In this document: positions 25,669-36,000 of the stretch, piece after piece
Numbering within the stretch: position 1 is the first letter of the stretch
Layout of the letters: every line of letters begins with the position of its first letter
Origin: an uncultured Draconibacterium sp.
GTDB taxonomy: Bacteria; Bacteroidota; Bacteroidia; Bacteroidales; Prolixibacteraceae
Direction of reading: 5' to 3'
NCBI RefSeq assembly: GCF_963675065.1
Contig: NZ_OY775906.1
Span: 2,706,001-2,770,000 of the forward strand
DNA length: 64,000 nt
Program-made: the position numbers and the translations under genes
The notes under the pieces: generated by a model
Database searches by the model: none
The model's input: only the letters and a program-made list of their open reading frames with translations
What the model was told of the DNA's origin: nothing

Positions 25669-26349
25669 TTAATAATTACCGGTTGCTTTAGCACCATTAA
25701 GCACTGCTTCGGTTGAACCAATTCCCAAACGATCGGCGCCCTGCTCCAAAAAAGCCACAGCCGTTTCCCAGTCGCGGATGCCGCCCGAAGGTTTTACCTG
25801 CATTTTATCGCCAACGGTTTTTACCATCACCTCAATGTATTCAGGTTTGGCTCCGCCCGGGCCGAATCCGGTTGATGTTTTTACAAAATCGGCACCCGCC
25901 TCGTACGATAATTCACAGGCTTTGGCAATCTGCTCAAGTGTTAAATGACCACTTTCCTGGATAACTTTTACCAGCACATTGTGTCGGTGAGCCACTTCAA
26001 CAACGGCTTTAATATCGTCGCGAACATAATCGTATTCTCCTGAGAGAAAACGGCCAATGTTCATTACCATGTCAATTTCGTCGGTACCGTCTTCAATGGC
26101 CTGTTTGGCCTGAAATGCTTTTACCGGCGTTGCATCAGCTCCGTGTGGAAAACTAAGCACACACGACACTTTTACCCCACTGTCTTTCAACAATTCTTTG
26201 GCGGCCTTTATATCGCAAGGTTTCACACACATACTAAACACCTTGTTTTTAATACACATTTCTGCATTCGCTTTCAAATCGGCCAATGTTTGTTCCGGTT
26301 TCAAAACTGCGTGGTCGATGGTCTGTGCTACTTGTTCTTTTGTATACAT
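25669..26349 (-). CDS. deoC: deoxyribose-phosphate aldolase
   Basis: A 226-residue class I aldolase that splits 2-deoxyribose-5-phosphate into glyceraldehyde-3-phosphate and acetaldehyde. Motifs: TIDHAVLKP at the N-terminus, EIDMVMNIG (about residue 92), KVIQESGHL, and the Schiff-base lysine in ADFVKTSTGFG (about residue 156). A phosphate-binding GGIRDW follows. The length is typical of the short DeoC form. It is the last gene of the operon with DUF2007, xseB and xseA, three bases after the DUF2007 stop. Confidence 0.95.
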   Translation of the reverse strand: MYTKEQVAQTIDHAVLKPEQTLADLKANAEMCIKNKVFSMCVKPCDIKAAKELLKDSGVKVSCVLSFPHGADATPVKAFQAKQAIEDGTDEIDMVMNIGRFLSGEYDYVRDDIKAVVEVAHRHNVLVKVIQESGHLTLEQIAKACELSYEAGADFVKTSTGFGPGGAKPEYIEVMVKTVGDKMQVKPSGGIRDWETAVAFLEQGADRLGIGSTEAVLNGAKATGNY

Positions 26350-26352
26350 ACT

Positions 26353-26583
26353 CTATTCCTCTGTTATTGCTTTTAGAATTTCCTGTGCTTTTGGAAAATC
26401 TGCTTCAACTACAAACAAGTCGATGGCAGAAGGCACTCCTTCGCCAAAACCGGCGGCAAGTCCCTGTTTAAATCCATCTCGAATCATTGGATTAATACCG
26501 GCAGCTTCGAGCTCCTGCTTCAGTCTGCTTATCACTACATCTTCTCCGGTATAAAGTTTTACTATTTTATCTTGCTGGTCCAT
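26353..26583 (-). CDS. DUF2007-domain protein
   Basis: A 76-residue protein matching the DUF2007 pattern: VKLYTGEDVVISRLKQELEAAGI then PSAIDLFVVEADFPKAQEIL in pieces. These small cytoplasmic proteins have a ferredoxin-like fold and are thought to bind signals or metals; no function is established. It sits between xseB and deoC with short gaps (17 and 3 bases), so it is cotranscribed. Confidence 0.85.
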   Translation of the reverse strand: MDQQDKIVKLYTGEDVVISRLKQELEAAGINPMIRDGFKQGLAAGFGEGVPSAIDLFVVEADFPKAQEILKAITEE

Positions 26584-26600
26584 TCTATTTAATTTAGTGA

Positions 26601-26801
26601 TTAGTCTTCCATTTCTTTTAAAATCTGCTCCACCTGCTCGTTGGTTTTAGTCAATTTGTCTTTGCAGGTTTTTAGCAACACCGAAACGCGCTTTACTTTT
26701 TCTGCCAGTTCATCCACATCCAGCTCTTCGTTTTCTATTTTTTCAAGAATTTCTTCTATCTCGGCCATCGCCTCGCTGTATGAAACCTTTTTAGCTGCCA
26801 T
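26601..26801 (-). CDS. xseB: exodeoxyribonuclease VII small subunit
   Basis: A 66-residue helical protein with the XseB pattern SYSEAMAEIEEILEKIEN followed by DVDELAEKVKRVSVLLKTCK. It assembles with XseA into the single-strand exonuclease VII. It starts four bases after xseA, so the subunits are made together. Confidence 0.93.
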   Translation of the reverse strand: MAAKKVSYSEAMAEIEEILEKIENEELDVDELAEKVKRVSVLLKTCKDKLTKTNEQVEQILKEMED

Positions 26802-26805
26802 TGTC

Positions 26806-28236
26806 TTATTTTTTTGTGATTTTACTTTCTACAGTTCCATCGGCAAATCGGGTTTCAAGCTCATCGCCAACCACAATTTCTTTGCTCGATTTAATTATTT
26901 TACCTTCTTTCAAAGTTAATGTAAATCCTCTTTTTAAAACGTTTTCAGGATTCAGTAAACGTACTGAGTTTTCGTTTATCAGAATGCGATCACGCTCTTT
27001 TGCCAGCACATTTCGCACACGTCCCGATAACAGATCCTGCTGATGATTCAATTTTGCATCCGCTTTAAATACCGCCTCTCCAACAAGGCGCCTCAGGACT
27101 CGTTGCGTTTTGCCGATATTGTTCTTGGCTTCCACAAACCACACCGAAAGTCCGGAATCCAAGCTATGTCTCAGCTCAGTTAATTCGTTGTGTTTTTTAA
27201 ACGAAAATTGGCTAACATTTTGCTGCAGTTCGTTGCCGCGTCTGCTTAACTCTCGTTGCCTGTCATTAATAAAATCAGCTACTGAATATTTTAATCCTTC
27301 GGCTACTCGCTCCAGTTTTTCCTGCTGCGTATCCAACGTTTCGCGGGTTAATTGTACAATATCATTTTCCAGTTCGAGTAAACGCTCGTAATAGCGTTCA
27401 ACACCATTAACAAAAAATTCGGCTACCGCTGTTGGTGTTTTCATGCGGGTATGCGCCACCAGGTCGATAATCGTATCATCCTTTTCGTGGCCAATTCCGG
27501 TAATTACCGGCAGCGAAAACTGGGTAATGTTCATGGCCAGGTCGTAATCATCGAAGCTGCTCAGGTCGGCCGTAGCTCCTCCTCCACGAATAATTGCTAC
27601 CGCATCAAAAAAATCGTCGTGTGCAAAAATCCGATCCAGCGCATGAATGATGGAAGGTACTGTTTCCGCTCCCTGCATATACGCCTCAAACAGTTTGGTG
27701 TAAAATTTAAAACCGTATTCGTTGTTTTCCAGCTGGTTCATAAAATCCTGGTAACCCGCAGCAGTTGCCGACGAAATAACGGCTATTTTTTGCGGCACCA
27801 GCGGCAGAGCCAGTTCCTTGTTCATTTCAAAAACACCTTCAGCCTTTAAACGATTTATAATCTCTTTTCGCTGCATGGCCATGTCGCCAACCGTGTAAGT
27901 CGGGTCTATGTCTTTAATATTCAAACTTAAACCATAAGCCGGATGATACTCAACCGTTGCCTGAACCAACACTTTTATTCCCTCGCTAAAAAGTTGTCCG
28001 GTAGTGGTTTCAAAATAAGGCTTTAACATGCGGTAAGTGTACGACCAAATTGTTGCCCGCGAACGAGCAGTTATGGTATTGCCTTCCTTTTCAATCAACT
28101 CCAGATAACAGTGGCCACTTCGGTTATGCTTTAACTCACTCACCTCGGCAACCACCCAAACCGTTCCCGGAAACGCATCAAGTAATGCATCTTTAATTTT
28201 TTGATTTAATTCCGAGAGGGTGAGTTTCTGGTTCAT
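26806..28236 (-). CDS. xseA: exodeoxyribonuclease VII large subunit
   Basis: A 476-residue nuclease subunit. The N-terminal OB-fold covers about residues 1-110 (WVVAEVSELKHNRSGHCYLEL). The catalytic domain has KIAVISSATAAGYQDF, IIRGGGATADLSSFDD and ITGIGHEKDDTIIDLVAH. A long coiled-coil follows, and the C-terminal segment ends VLKRGFTLT-type. It degrades single-stranded DNA. The start is only three bases after the T9SS subtilase gene stop, an unusual partner. Confidence 0.95.
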   Translation of the reverse strand: MNQKLTLSELNQKIKDALLDAFPGTVWVVAEVSELKHNRSGHCYLELIEKEGNTITARSRATIWSYTYRMLKPYFETTTGQLFSEGIKVLVQATVEYHPAYGLSLNIKDIDPTYTVGDMAMQRKEIINRLKAEGVFEMNKELALPLVPQKIAVISSATAAGYQDFMNQLENNEYGFKFYTKLFEAYMQGAETVPSIIHALDRIFAHDDFFDAVAIIRGGGATADLSSFDDYDLAMNITQFSLPVITGIGHEKDDTIIDLVAHTRMKTPTAVAEFFVNGVERYYERLLELENDIVQLTRETLDTQQEKLERVAEGLKYSVADFINDRQRELSRRGNELQQNVSQFSFKKHNELTELRHSLDSGLSVWFVEAKNNIGKTQRVLRRLVGEAVFKADAKLNHQQDLLSGRVRNVLAKERDRILINENSVRLLNPENVLKRGFTLTLKEGKIIKSSKEIVVGDELETRFADGTVESKITKK

Positions 28237-28239
28237 TGT

Positions 28240-29877
28240 TTACCTGATTTTATTGATCTTATAGGTTTCAACTCCGGTTTTTGTTTTTACCAGAAGTAGA
28301 AAAATTCCAGACTCTGTAGTTCCCAGATTATTTAGCGTGACGAATGGCGCAGCCGGAAGTTGCCAGCTTTTTATCACCCGCCCATCCAGTGCATAAAGTT
28401 TTATATCCAGATTGTCCGCCTGCAGGTTTGTTGTCGACTGTAATACGATCCGGTCTTTTACAGGATTTGGAAAGACAGTCCATGTTTTATTTTGTGAAGT
28501 AACTTCAACCGAAAGAGGATTCAGCATGGAGGCAGCAACCCTCATATTTGGAACACCGTAGCCCTGTAACGAATCGGGAGTAGTATACAGGTGTCCGCTT
28601 TTTTCAAGAGCTGTTTTTATTTCTTCAGCCGTTTTCCCAGGGTAAGCCTGCCACAACGAGGCAGCCATTCCGGCCAATACCGGCGAGGCAAAAGATGTTC
28701 CGTTTCCCGTCCCAACAGTGCCGTCGGTTCGCTGAAGTGCCGTTTGGTACCCCATTGCCGAAACATTAGGTTTTAGAGCACCATCCGCAGCCGGACCGGC
28801 AGATGAAAAATAAGCCGGTGAGAAATTCATATCCACGGCACCAACGCCAATCACATTTGTACCATCGGAGGGAGCCACAATGCGAAACCACGAATTATTC
28901 CGTTCATTTCCGGCACTTGAAAACACCAGCATCCCGCGTGAGGCTGCTATATTGGCCCCTCTTGTTACACGTGTGGTTTTGCCATCCATGTCGGCATAAG
29001 TGTGGTTCGTGGAATTATCTTGAAATTCGGTATATCCTAGCGAAGAATTAATAATATCGACTCCAACACTATCAGCAAATTCTGCAGCAGCTACCCAATT
29101 GTCTTCTTCAATAATATATTCCGAATTGGAATCTTCAGAACGCAAAAGCCAATACGATGCTTTCGGCGCGGTACCGATTAGTTCTCCGGGAATATTTCCC
29201 CCCATACACGAGAGCACACTCATTCCGTGCGAATAAGTTAAAAAGAATTCATCGTTAGGATTGACAAAATCCTTTGTTCCCAAAATCTGATTGTTCGTCC
29301 ACAGGCTGTCGAAAGCGGGTAGCTCATCAACTTTGTAAAAGCCGGCATCTAACACGGCAATTTGCATCCCCTGTCCCCGAAAGTTCTCATTATGTAGTAA
29401 CTGCCCTTCCATCATTCCGATCTGATGAACAGAACTACCATACAGCGAAGTATCTATAGGTGTGGCATCTGTATACTTTTCATCCGCGAACTTATTAAAT
29501 ATACTTTTGCTACTTATATCCGGTTTCGTTAGCTGAACCTCCCGAATAAAACTCCAATACCCAAGGCTGTCGGCTAATGTTGCCGAATCGCAGCGAACGG
29601 TAATACCATTCAACCATTTTGAGGCATGTACCAACGCCACATCGAGCGTGAGTACTGAGTCGATATAATTCTGATTTACAGGAAGATCCAATGAATCGAG
29701 AGCAATATTTTGGTTTATACGACGCTGAATAGCACGCTCTGAAAGATACATTTCTGGTTCATCAAGCGAATACTCCGAATTATTTTTATCGGTAAACCCG
29801 ATCCAGAAATAATTCTGCGCATTAACTTGTTGCAAACCCAACAACAGCGTGCCAAGGAGTAAAATTATATACCTCAT
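28240..29877 (-). CDS. T9SS-sorted S8 (subtilisin-like) serine peptidase
   Basis: A 545-residue secreted subtilase. Signal peptide of about 20 residues (ending VNAQ). The catalytic triad is visible: D177 in AVLDAGF, H217 in YSHGMS, S395 in NGTSFASP; the oxyanion Asn is N324. The C-terminal 80 residues (from about WTVFPNPVKDRIVL) form a type A T9SS sorting domain ending KTKTGVETYKINKIR, for export by the Por system and anchoring. It is read just before xseA in one operon. Substrates are unknown. Confidence 0.92.
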   Translation of the reverse strand: MRYIILLLGTLLLGLQQVNAQNYFWIGFTDKNNSEYSLDEPEMYLSERAIQRRINQNIALDSLDLPVNQNYIDSVLTLDVALVHASKWLNGITVRCDSATLADSLGYWSFIREVQLTKPDISSKSIFNKFADEKYTDATPIDTSLYGSSVHQIGMMEGQLLHNENFRGQGMQIAVLDAGFYKVDELPAFDSLWTNNQILGTKDFVNPNDEFFLTYSHGMSVLSCMGGNIPGELIGTAPKASYWLLRSEDSNSEYIIEEDNWVAAAEFADSVGVDIINSSLGYTEFQDNSTNHTYADMDGKTTRVTRGANIAASRGMLVFSSAGNERNNSWFRIVAPSDGTNVIGVGAVDMNFSPAYFSSAGPAADGALKPNVSAMGYQTALQRTDGTVGTGNGTSFASPVLAGMAASLWQAYPGKTAEEIKTALEKSGHLYTTPDSLQGYGVPNMRVAASMLNPLSVEVTSQNKTWTVFPNPVKDRIVLQSTTNLQADNLDIKLYALDGRVIKSWQLPAAPFVTLNNLGTTESGIFLLLVKTKTGVETYKINKIR

Positions 29878-30017
29878 TCTTATAAAAGTTCAATTCTCTT
29901 TGTTGCGAGAAGTTTTCTGAGTACTGAAACAACAACACCACTGCTTCTCTTACACCATATAATTAAAAAAGCCAAGTTAATGAAATAATAGCTTTTTACC
30001 TTGAACGGCAAACAGTT

Positions 30018-30806
30018 TTATCGCTGTCGTTGGTCGCGCATCATATATTCCGACGGATCTTGCAAAAATGTTTCCGGATCAGGAATAGAACCTTTATTCC
30101 CTTCCAGCTCTTTCATTTTTAGATTATCGACACTGTCGCGAATAGCTGGGTTCAGAATTTGCCCGTTATCGTAAAAAAGTGTGTACTGCAGGTTGCCTTC
30201 CTTATCAAAGTACTTCCATTCGCCGTGGCGCAGGTTATTACGGTATTCGGCAACCATTTCCTGACGGCCATTTTCGTAGCTCACCAAAAACAAACCGTGC
30301 CGCATTCCCAGTTTCATTTTGCACTGCATGTAAGGTTCGCCACTTTTATAAAAAATCTGGTAGTTGCCGTCTTCCTTATCATTTACCCACTCTTTTTCTT
30401 CCATCACTTCGCCGGTATCATAATACTGATGCGATTTACCATATTTCAAACCATGTTTATATTCTTCGTCAGCAGTAAGCTGTCCATTCTTGTATATCTT
30501 CCAAACACCTTCTTTTTGCTGGTTTACGTATTTACCTTCGGCTACTTTCTTTCGCCAAACAGTAAAAAGTTGTGTGTAGGCCGTGTCGCCTTTATACTCG
30601 ATAATTGCTTTAACCTGCCCCCCCGGATGGTAGCGTTTCCACTCTCCTACCGGTTTGTCATCCTTAAAATATCCCTCATACAACAATCGCCCGTTGTCCT
30701 GGTTTTTTTGCCAAAGCCCCTGGCGCAAACCATTGGCATCGGTTTGATTTGTTTGTGCAAAAACCAAGGTCGGAAGAAAGATTAATAATGCAAGCAAATA
30801 TCTCAT
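30018..30806 (-). CDS. MORN-repeat (YwqK-like) exported protein
   Basis: A 262-residue protein with a signal peptide (ending VFAQ) and at least seven MORN_2-type repeats of about 23 residues, for example GLRQGLWQKNQDNGRLLYEGYFKDDKP in overlapping form, each with a G-W-K-Y/G pattern. Databases often label this family a toxin-antitoxin 'YwqK antitoxin', but no toxin lies next to it. The repeats suggest a beta-hairpin surface. It stands alone between two oppositely oriented genes. Confidence 0.8.
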   Translation of the reverse strand: MRYLLALLIFLPTLVFAQTNQTDANGLRQGLWQKNQDNGRLLYEGYFKDDKPVGEWKRYHPGGQVKAIIEYKGDTAYTQLFTVWRKKVAEGKYVNQQKEGVWKIYKNGQLTADEEYKHGLKYGKSHQYYDTGEVMEEKEWVNDKEDGNYQIFYKSGEPYMQCKMKLGMRHGLFLVSYENGRQEMVAEYRNNLRHGEWKYFDKEGNLQYTLFYDNGQILNPAIRDSVDNLKMKELEGNKGSIPDPETFLQDPSEYMMRDQRQR

Positions 30807-30927
30807 AACACACTATTTTTGGTAGAACGCGAAATTAGGGATTTATTTTGTCTGACATAAAAATCACACCTTATAATCCACGGTTAAATTATTAACTTCA
30901 CCAAGGTAAACCAACTAATTTTCGCTA

Positions 30928-31740
30928 ATGAAAAAGCTTAAACTTACACTAAAGATTTTTCTGGGCCTTTTTATCATCGCCTGCTTTTTGTTTTTGGGTT
31001 TCAGAGGCTATTTATTTTCCGACGATGTTCAGTTAACAAAATCGATAACACAGCAACTACAATCTAAGAAAGTTATGATTGTTTTTGCTCATCCTGATGA
31101 TGAATCGTACACTACCGAATTGCTTTTGGATGCTGAAAAAGAAGGCATAGAAACAGCACTTTTAACTTTTACTCCGGGAGATGCCGGGACACAAACGCCA
31201 CAGGTATGCCAGCAACAGTTTTTGGGCGATGTGCGAAAAGCGGAAGTTTACAAGAGTGGTTACGCGCTGGGAGTTGATTACCAAAAAGTTTTTGATTACG
31301 GCGACGGCACACTAAAAAACCAAAGTTTCTCACAGCTAGTTGATGATATACAAAAAGAGCTGGAGGAATTTAAGCCCAATCTGGTTGTTACATTTTGGCC
31401 AGAAAGTGGAATGACTATGCACCCCGATCATATGACTGTTGGAAAGGCAACAAAACAAGCTTTTGCCAATTATAATAGGTACAAAAATGCCAAACTGGCT
31501 TATACAATTATGCCTTCAAAAGTGGTTTCGATGTTGGGTGGCGATGAAATGCTAAAGCTACAGCCCGAAGCCAACATTTCAATAAAAGCCAATGCTGCAG
31601 CAAAAATCCGGCTTTGGAATATTAATGCCTCGCAACAAAATTTTGTAAAAGATTATACGGGAATTCCTGCCTGGTTGCTATATCGTTTAATAAATCGCGA
31701 GTATTATTTTGTTGAAGACCTTTCAAAAATGAATAGCTAA
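30928..31740 (+). CDS. PIG-L family deacetylase, membrane-anchored
   Basis: A 270-residue zinc-dependent deacetylase. An N-terminal hydrophobic helix (about residues 8-28) anchors or exports it. Metal ligands are in AHPDDES (about residues 54-60) and the late MHPDHMTVG. The family removes acetyl groups from N-acetylglucosamine-containing compounds. The gene is monocistronic, divergent from the MORN-repeat gene. Confidence 0.88.
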   Translation: MKKLKLTLKIFLGLFIIACFLFLGFRGYLFSDDVQLTKSITQQLQSKKVMIVFAHPDDESYTTELLLDAEKEGIETALLTFTPGDAGTQTPQVCQQQFLGDVRKAEVYKSGYALGVDYQKVFDYGDGTLKNQSFSQLVDDIQKELEEFKPNLVVTFWPESGMTMHPDHMTVGKATKQAFANYNRYKNAKLAYTIMPSKVVSMLGGDEMLKLQPEANISIKANAAAKIRLWNINASQQNFVKDYTGIPAWLLYRLINREYYFVEDLSKMNS

Positions 31741-31795
31741 AAGCCAAAGTTTCATCCCTTATTAATCAGGAATAGAAATGATGTTTTTATACCTC

Positions 31796-32158
31796 TTAAT
31801 AGATCTCCTTGGTCATACGTTCGGTAGCGGTCATATAATAGCGCGCAAAGTTATCGTCTTTCATAAAAACGGTAAGTTCCTCGCGCCAGCTTTCTGCTTC
31901 TTCCGACAGTTCGGCAATACGGCGACCTGCTTCTTTATCGTTTGGATCGGCACGAAACGCTTTTATCACCGGAATAAATTCATCCATCCAGTCTTCGTAA
32001 CGATCCATCAATTTTTGTTGATCGGCTTCCAACGGAAATTCAGCTTTATCATTTAATACTTTTGCCGAAAGTTTTTCTCCAGCCACAACGCTGGCTCCAA
32101 GGGTTAATCCCAATTTTGTTAAAAAGCTTCTTCTGGTTTGTTCGTATTCGTTGCTCAT
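31796..32158 (-). CDS. small protein with twin-arginine-like signal
   Basis: A 120-residue protein from the ATG at 32158 (an upstream start would add 11 residues). The N-terminus is MSNEYEQTRRSFLTKLG, close to the Tat motif S-R-R-x-F-L-K, followed by a hydrophobic stretch to about residue 32. The mature part is acidic and helical with no recognised domain. It is probably exported folded, or carries a cofactor partner, but I cannot name a function. Confidence 0.7.
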   Translation of the reverse strand: MSNEYEQTRRSFLTKLGLTLGASVVAGEKLSAKVLNDKAEFPLEADQQKLMDRYEDWMDEFIPVIKAFRADPNDKEAGRRIAELSEEAESWREELTVFMKDDNFARYYMTATERMTKEIY

Positions 32159-32479
32159 TTCTGCTTTTTTAAATCCACATTTCACAAACACAGTTCTAAT
32201 GGGAATGTTTACACATTCAGCAAAAAAAGGTCATCCTTAAAATGTTAAATGCGCATTGTCTCATATTTCCACAGACTCTTTTTTACAATATTAGCCTCAT
32301 CCATCACTACACTATCTTTCTATGTACAAGCTTCTTTAAGTATTTCAATGCTTGTATAAGCAAGTTAAACAATACTAGACCAATAATTACGGATACTAAT
32401 CCCTTTCTAACAAATACTAAAGAGATCAATAAATTATTCTTATGAAGAATACTTTTGAGTAAACCAATTAGGACGTAAA

Positions 32480-33016
32480 ATGTATACAAACAAGAGCAAC
32501 TCCAAAAAACCATGGTATAAATTACTATGCAAAATCCGAAACATTCTATTCTGTTTCTTCCTCTTTTCTCTATTGTTTATTTCCGCAAAAAGCAGTGCAC
32601 AAAAGGCAATCTTATCAGCAGGAAATACCATTGAAAATGCAAATTACACCTTGAGTTATTCCATTGGAGAACTTTCAATTGCTACCTATAAAAAAACAGC
32701 TGTAACATTAACGCAGGGGCAGCAACAAGGTAGCCTGATTATTACCTCATTAAATTCAATAGTGGATTTAGGAATTAAGGCAAAAGCCTACCCTAATCCT
32801 ACCAGCAACTTTGTAATGTTAAGCATTGAAGGCCATAACACCGGCGATCTGAAATACACGTTAACCAATGATAGCGGGAGTCTCCTGTTATCAGAGAAAA
32901 ATCTTTCCGAACAACAAAAGATTTCGATGAACCAGTACAAGAGTGGCATTTACTTTTTAACCGTATCAAGCAGGAAAAATAACAACATCCACACCTTTAA
33001 AATTATTAAACAATAA
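32480..33016 (+). CDS. small T9SS type A sorting-domain protein
   Basis: A 178-residue secreted protein. Its hydrophobic export segment starts about residue 20 and ends SSAQ near residue 39, so the true start might be internal. The middle (about 40-85) has the pattern SAGNTIENANYTLSYSIGEL seen in many Bacteroidota T9SS companion proteins. The C-terminal 85 residues are a type A sorting domain (KAYPNPTSNFVML, then GIYFLTV, ending TFKIIKQ). It precedes the 1322-residue repetitive protein by 18 bases, and the pair is probably cotranscribed. Confidence 0.8.
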   Translation: MYTNKSNSKKPWYKLLCKIRNILFCFFLFSLLFISAKSSAQKAILSAGNTIENANYTLSYSIGELSIATYKKTAVTLTQGQQQGSLIITSLNSIVDLGIKAKAYPNPTSNFVMLSIEGHNTGDLKYTLTNDSGSLLLSEKNLSEQQKISMNQYKSGIYFLTVSSRKNNNIHTFKIIKQ

Positions 33017-33034
33017 TATTTCAAACCCATTGTT

Positions 33035-36000
33035 ATGAAAAAAATCAAGGCTTTTCTATTTATGTTCTTATTAGGCCTGGGGACTTTGTTGGCTCAAACA
33101 CCCGGTGCCTTTAATTACCAGGCGGTTTTGCGCGACGCCGAAGGCAAAATAATAAGTAACCAGGATCTTAGTATACAAATAAGTATTCTGCAACAAAGTG
33201 CATCCGGCGAAGTAGTATTTCAGGAAAAACACTCAGCCAGTACTAACGAGTTTGGTTTAATTGTTTTAGAAATTGGTAACGGAATGCCTATTACCGGAAC
33301 ACTTGCCGAGATTAACTGGGGAGAAAGCACCTACTTCCTAAAAGTGGATATGGATGCAACTGGTGGTGAATCGTACACAGACATGGGAACCAGTCAGATG
33401 CTTAGTGTGCCTTATGCATTGTATGCTAAATCATCAGGATCAAATTTCAGTGGAAAATATTCTGATTTGGAAGGGACACCTCAACTCCCCAATGATATTT
33501 CCGATCTTAGCGATGCCGGGAAATTACTTTTCGACGGAAACTATAATAGTCTTACCAATAAACCCGACTTAAGTCAACTGAGTACCGAAAACACCGATGG
33601 TTGGGATAAAGATGTAAGCGATGATTTTGATGGAGATTACAATAGCCTGATTAATAAACCTACCACCATTTCATCAGTTCAGGCAACGGCAATTGATGCC
33701 AACTCAGCAAAAATATCGAATGTAAAAGCCGACTGGAATGCGGCAAGCGGAGAAGCTCAAATTCTGAACAAACCAGACCTAACTGTTTATGTATATGACG
33801 CCAATACATCCAATTGGGATAAAAATGCTGCAGATGATTTCAGTGGTAGTTTTAACCACCTCACAGATGTCCCGCTAAATTTAGACACTGATGCCACTGA
33901 CGATTTCGATGGCGATTACAACAGTTTAAGCAACAAGCCCACAACAATCTCATCGGCTCAAGCAACAGCAATTGAAACCAACTCGGCTAAAACATCGAAT
34001 GTCAAAGCTGACTGGGGTGCTGCAACCGGTGAGGCACAAATTCTAAACAAACCCGATTTATCGGTTTATGTTGAAGAAACCTATACTTCCGGTTGGGATA
34101 AAAATGCAAGCGATGATTTCGACGGAGATTACAACAATTTAACCAATAAACCCACAACAATTTCGGCAACACAGGCAACTGCTATTGACGCTAACACAGC
34201 AAAAATTTCAAATGTAAAAGCTGACTGGAGCGCTGCAACCGGTGAGGCACAAATTCTGAATAAACCAGATTTAACGGTTTATGTAGAAGAAGCCAATACT
34301 TCCAGTTGGGATAAAAATGTAAACGATGATTTCGACGGAGATTATAACAGCTTAGCCAATAAACCCACAACAATTTCGGCTGACCAAGCAACTGCAATTA
34401 ATACAAACACCGCGAAAATATCGAATGTAAAAGCCGATTGGAATGCAGATACCGGAGAGGCACAAATTCTGAATAAACCGGACTTAACGGTTTATGTAGA
34501 AGAAGCCAATACTGCAGGTTGGGATAAAAATGCTTCGGATGATTTTGATGGAGATTACAACAGTTTAGCCAATAAACCCACAACAATTTCGGCTGACCAA
34601 GCAACTGCAATTAATACAAACACCGCGAAAGTATCGAATGTACAGGCCGATTGGGAAGCAACAACAGGCGAAGCTGAGATTCTGAACAAACCTGATTTAA
34701 CAGTTTATGTTGAAGAGACCAATACTACAGCCTGGGATAAAAATGCCGCTGATGATTTTAGTGGCAGCTTCAACGACCTTTCAGACCTTCCAACAAATCT
34801 GGATACAGATTCTACTGACGATTTCGACGGTAATTATAACAGCTTAACCAATAAACCTACAACAATTTCGGCAGCACAGGCAACGGCAATTGAAACGAAC
34901 ACAGCGAAAATATCGAATGTAAAAGCCGACTGGAATGCAGCAACCGGCGAAGCTCAGATTTTGAATAAACCGGACTTAAGCGACATCCATTCTCATGATG
35001 GTTCAGCAGATTATACATTTATAGGTACCGCTAACAATAATACGGTAACACAAAATACTGCAACAGGCGAATATGCTACAGTAACCGGTGGAGAAAACAA
35101 TAGTGCCAGTGGTGTAAACTCAACCATAGCAGGAGGAAGAGGAAATATTGCAAGTGGAGCCCGTTCTACTGTTAGTGGTGGTTCATCAAATAAAGCAACA
35201 GATTCTCAGGCTACAGTAGGTGGTGGTGAAGTAAATACCGCTTCCGGCAATACATCAACGGTTAGTGGAGGAGCCCTAAATACTGCTTCAAGTTACTACA
35301 CAACTGTAGGTGGCGGATTTGACAATACGGCTTCGGGCCATTACTCAACAATACCTGGCGGTGTTGAAAATCAGACTTTTGGAGAATACTCAACAGCAAT
35401 GGGGTATCGAAACTACGCAAAAAGTTATGGAGAAACAGCACTAGGTTATTTCAGTACTGACTATACTGCTTTAAGTACTAGCGGTGCAAATCCAAATGAC
35501 AGGCTATTTGTAATTGGTAACGGAACATCATCCTCACGGTCTGATGCCTTGGAAATACTAAAAAACGGTAATGCCACACTTAACGGACAACTAACCATTA
35601 ATAACGGAACAGACACCGAATATACACTTCCTGCCGATAATGGGGCTGACGGACAGGTACTAAGCACAAATGGAGCTGGTGTTACCGCATGGACTACTCT
35701 AAATACTCACAGTCACTCAGGAACCGGAGAAAATTCTTTTATTGGAGGAGGAATAGAGAATACAGCTGCGGGGTTGCTCGCAACCGCCTCGGGAGGTCAA
35801 AAAAATACAGCTTCAGGATATTATTCAACAATTGCTGGTGGTTATTCGAATACAGCAAACTATGCGGCAAACGTAGGTGGTGGTACTGTAAATAAAGCCC
35901 TTGGTTTTCATTCAACAGTAGTAGGAGGGCAGGAAAATACAGCCTGGAGTTACGGAGAAACAGTTATAGGATTCTATAGTCCTTATTATGCCGCAGAAAG

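Noticed and set aside
30018..30806. Antitoxin annotation for the MORN-repeat protein
   Set aside because: The label is a database habit; no toxin gene is adjacent and the protein has a signal peptide.
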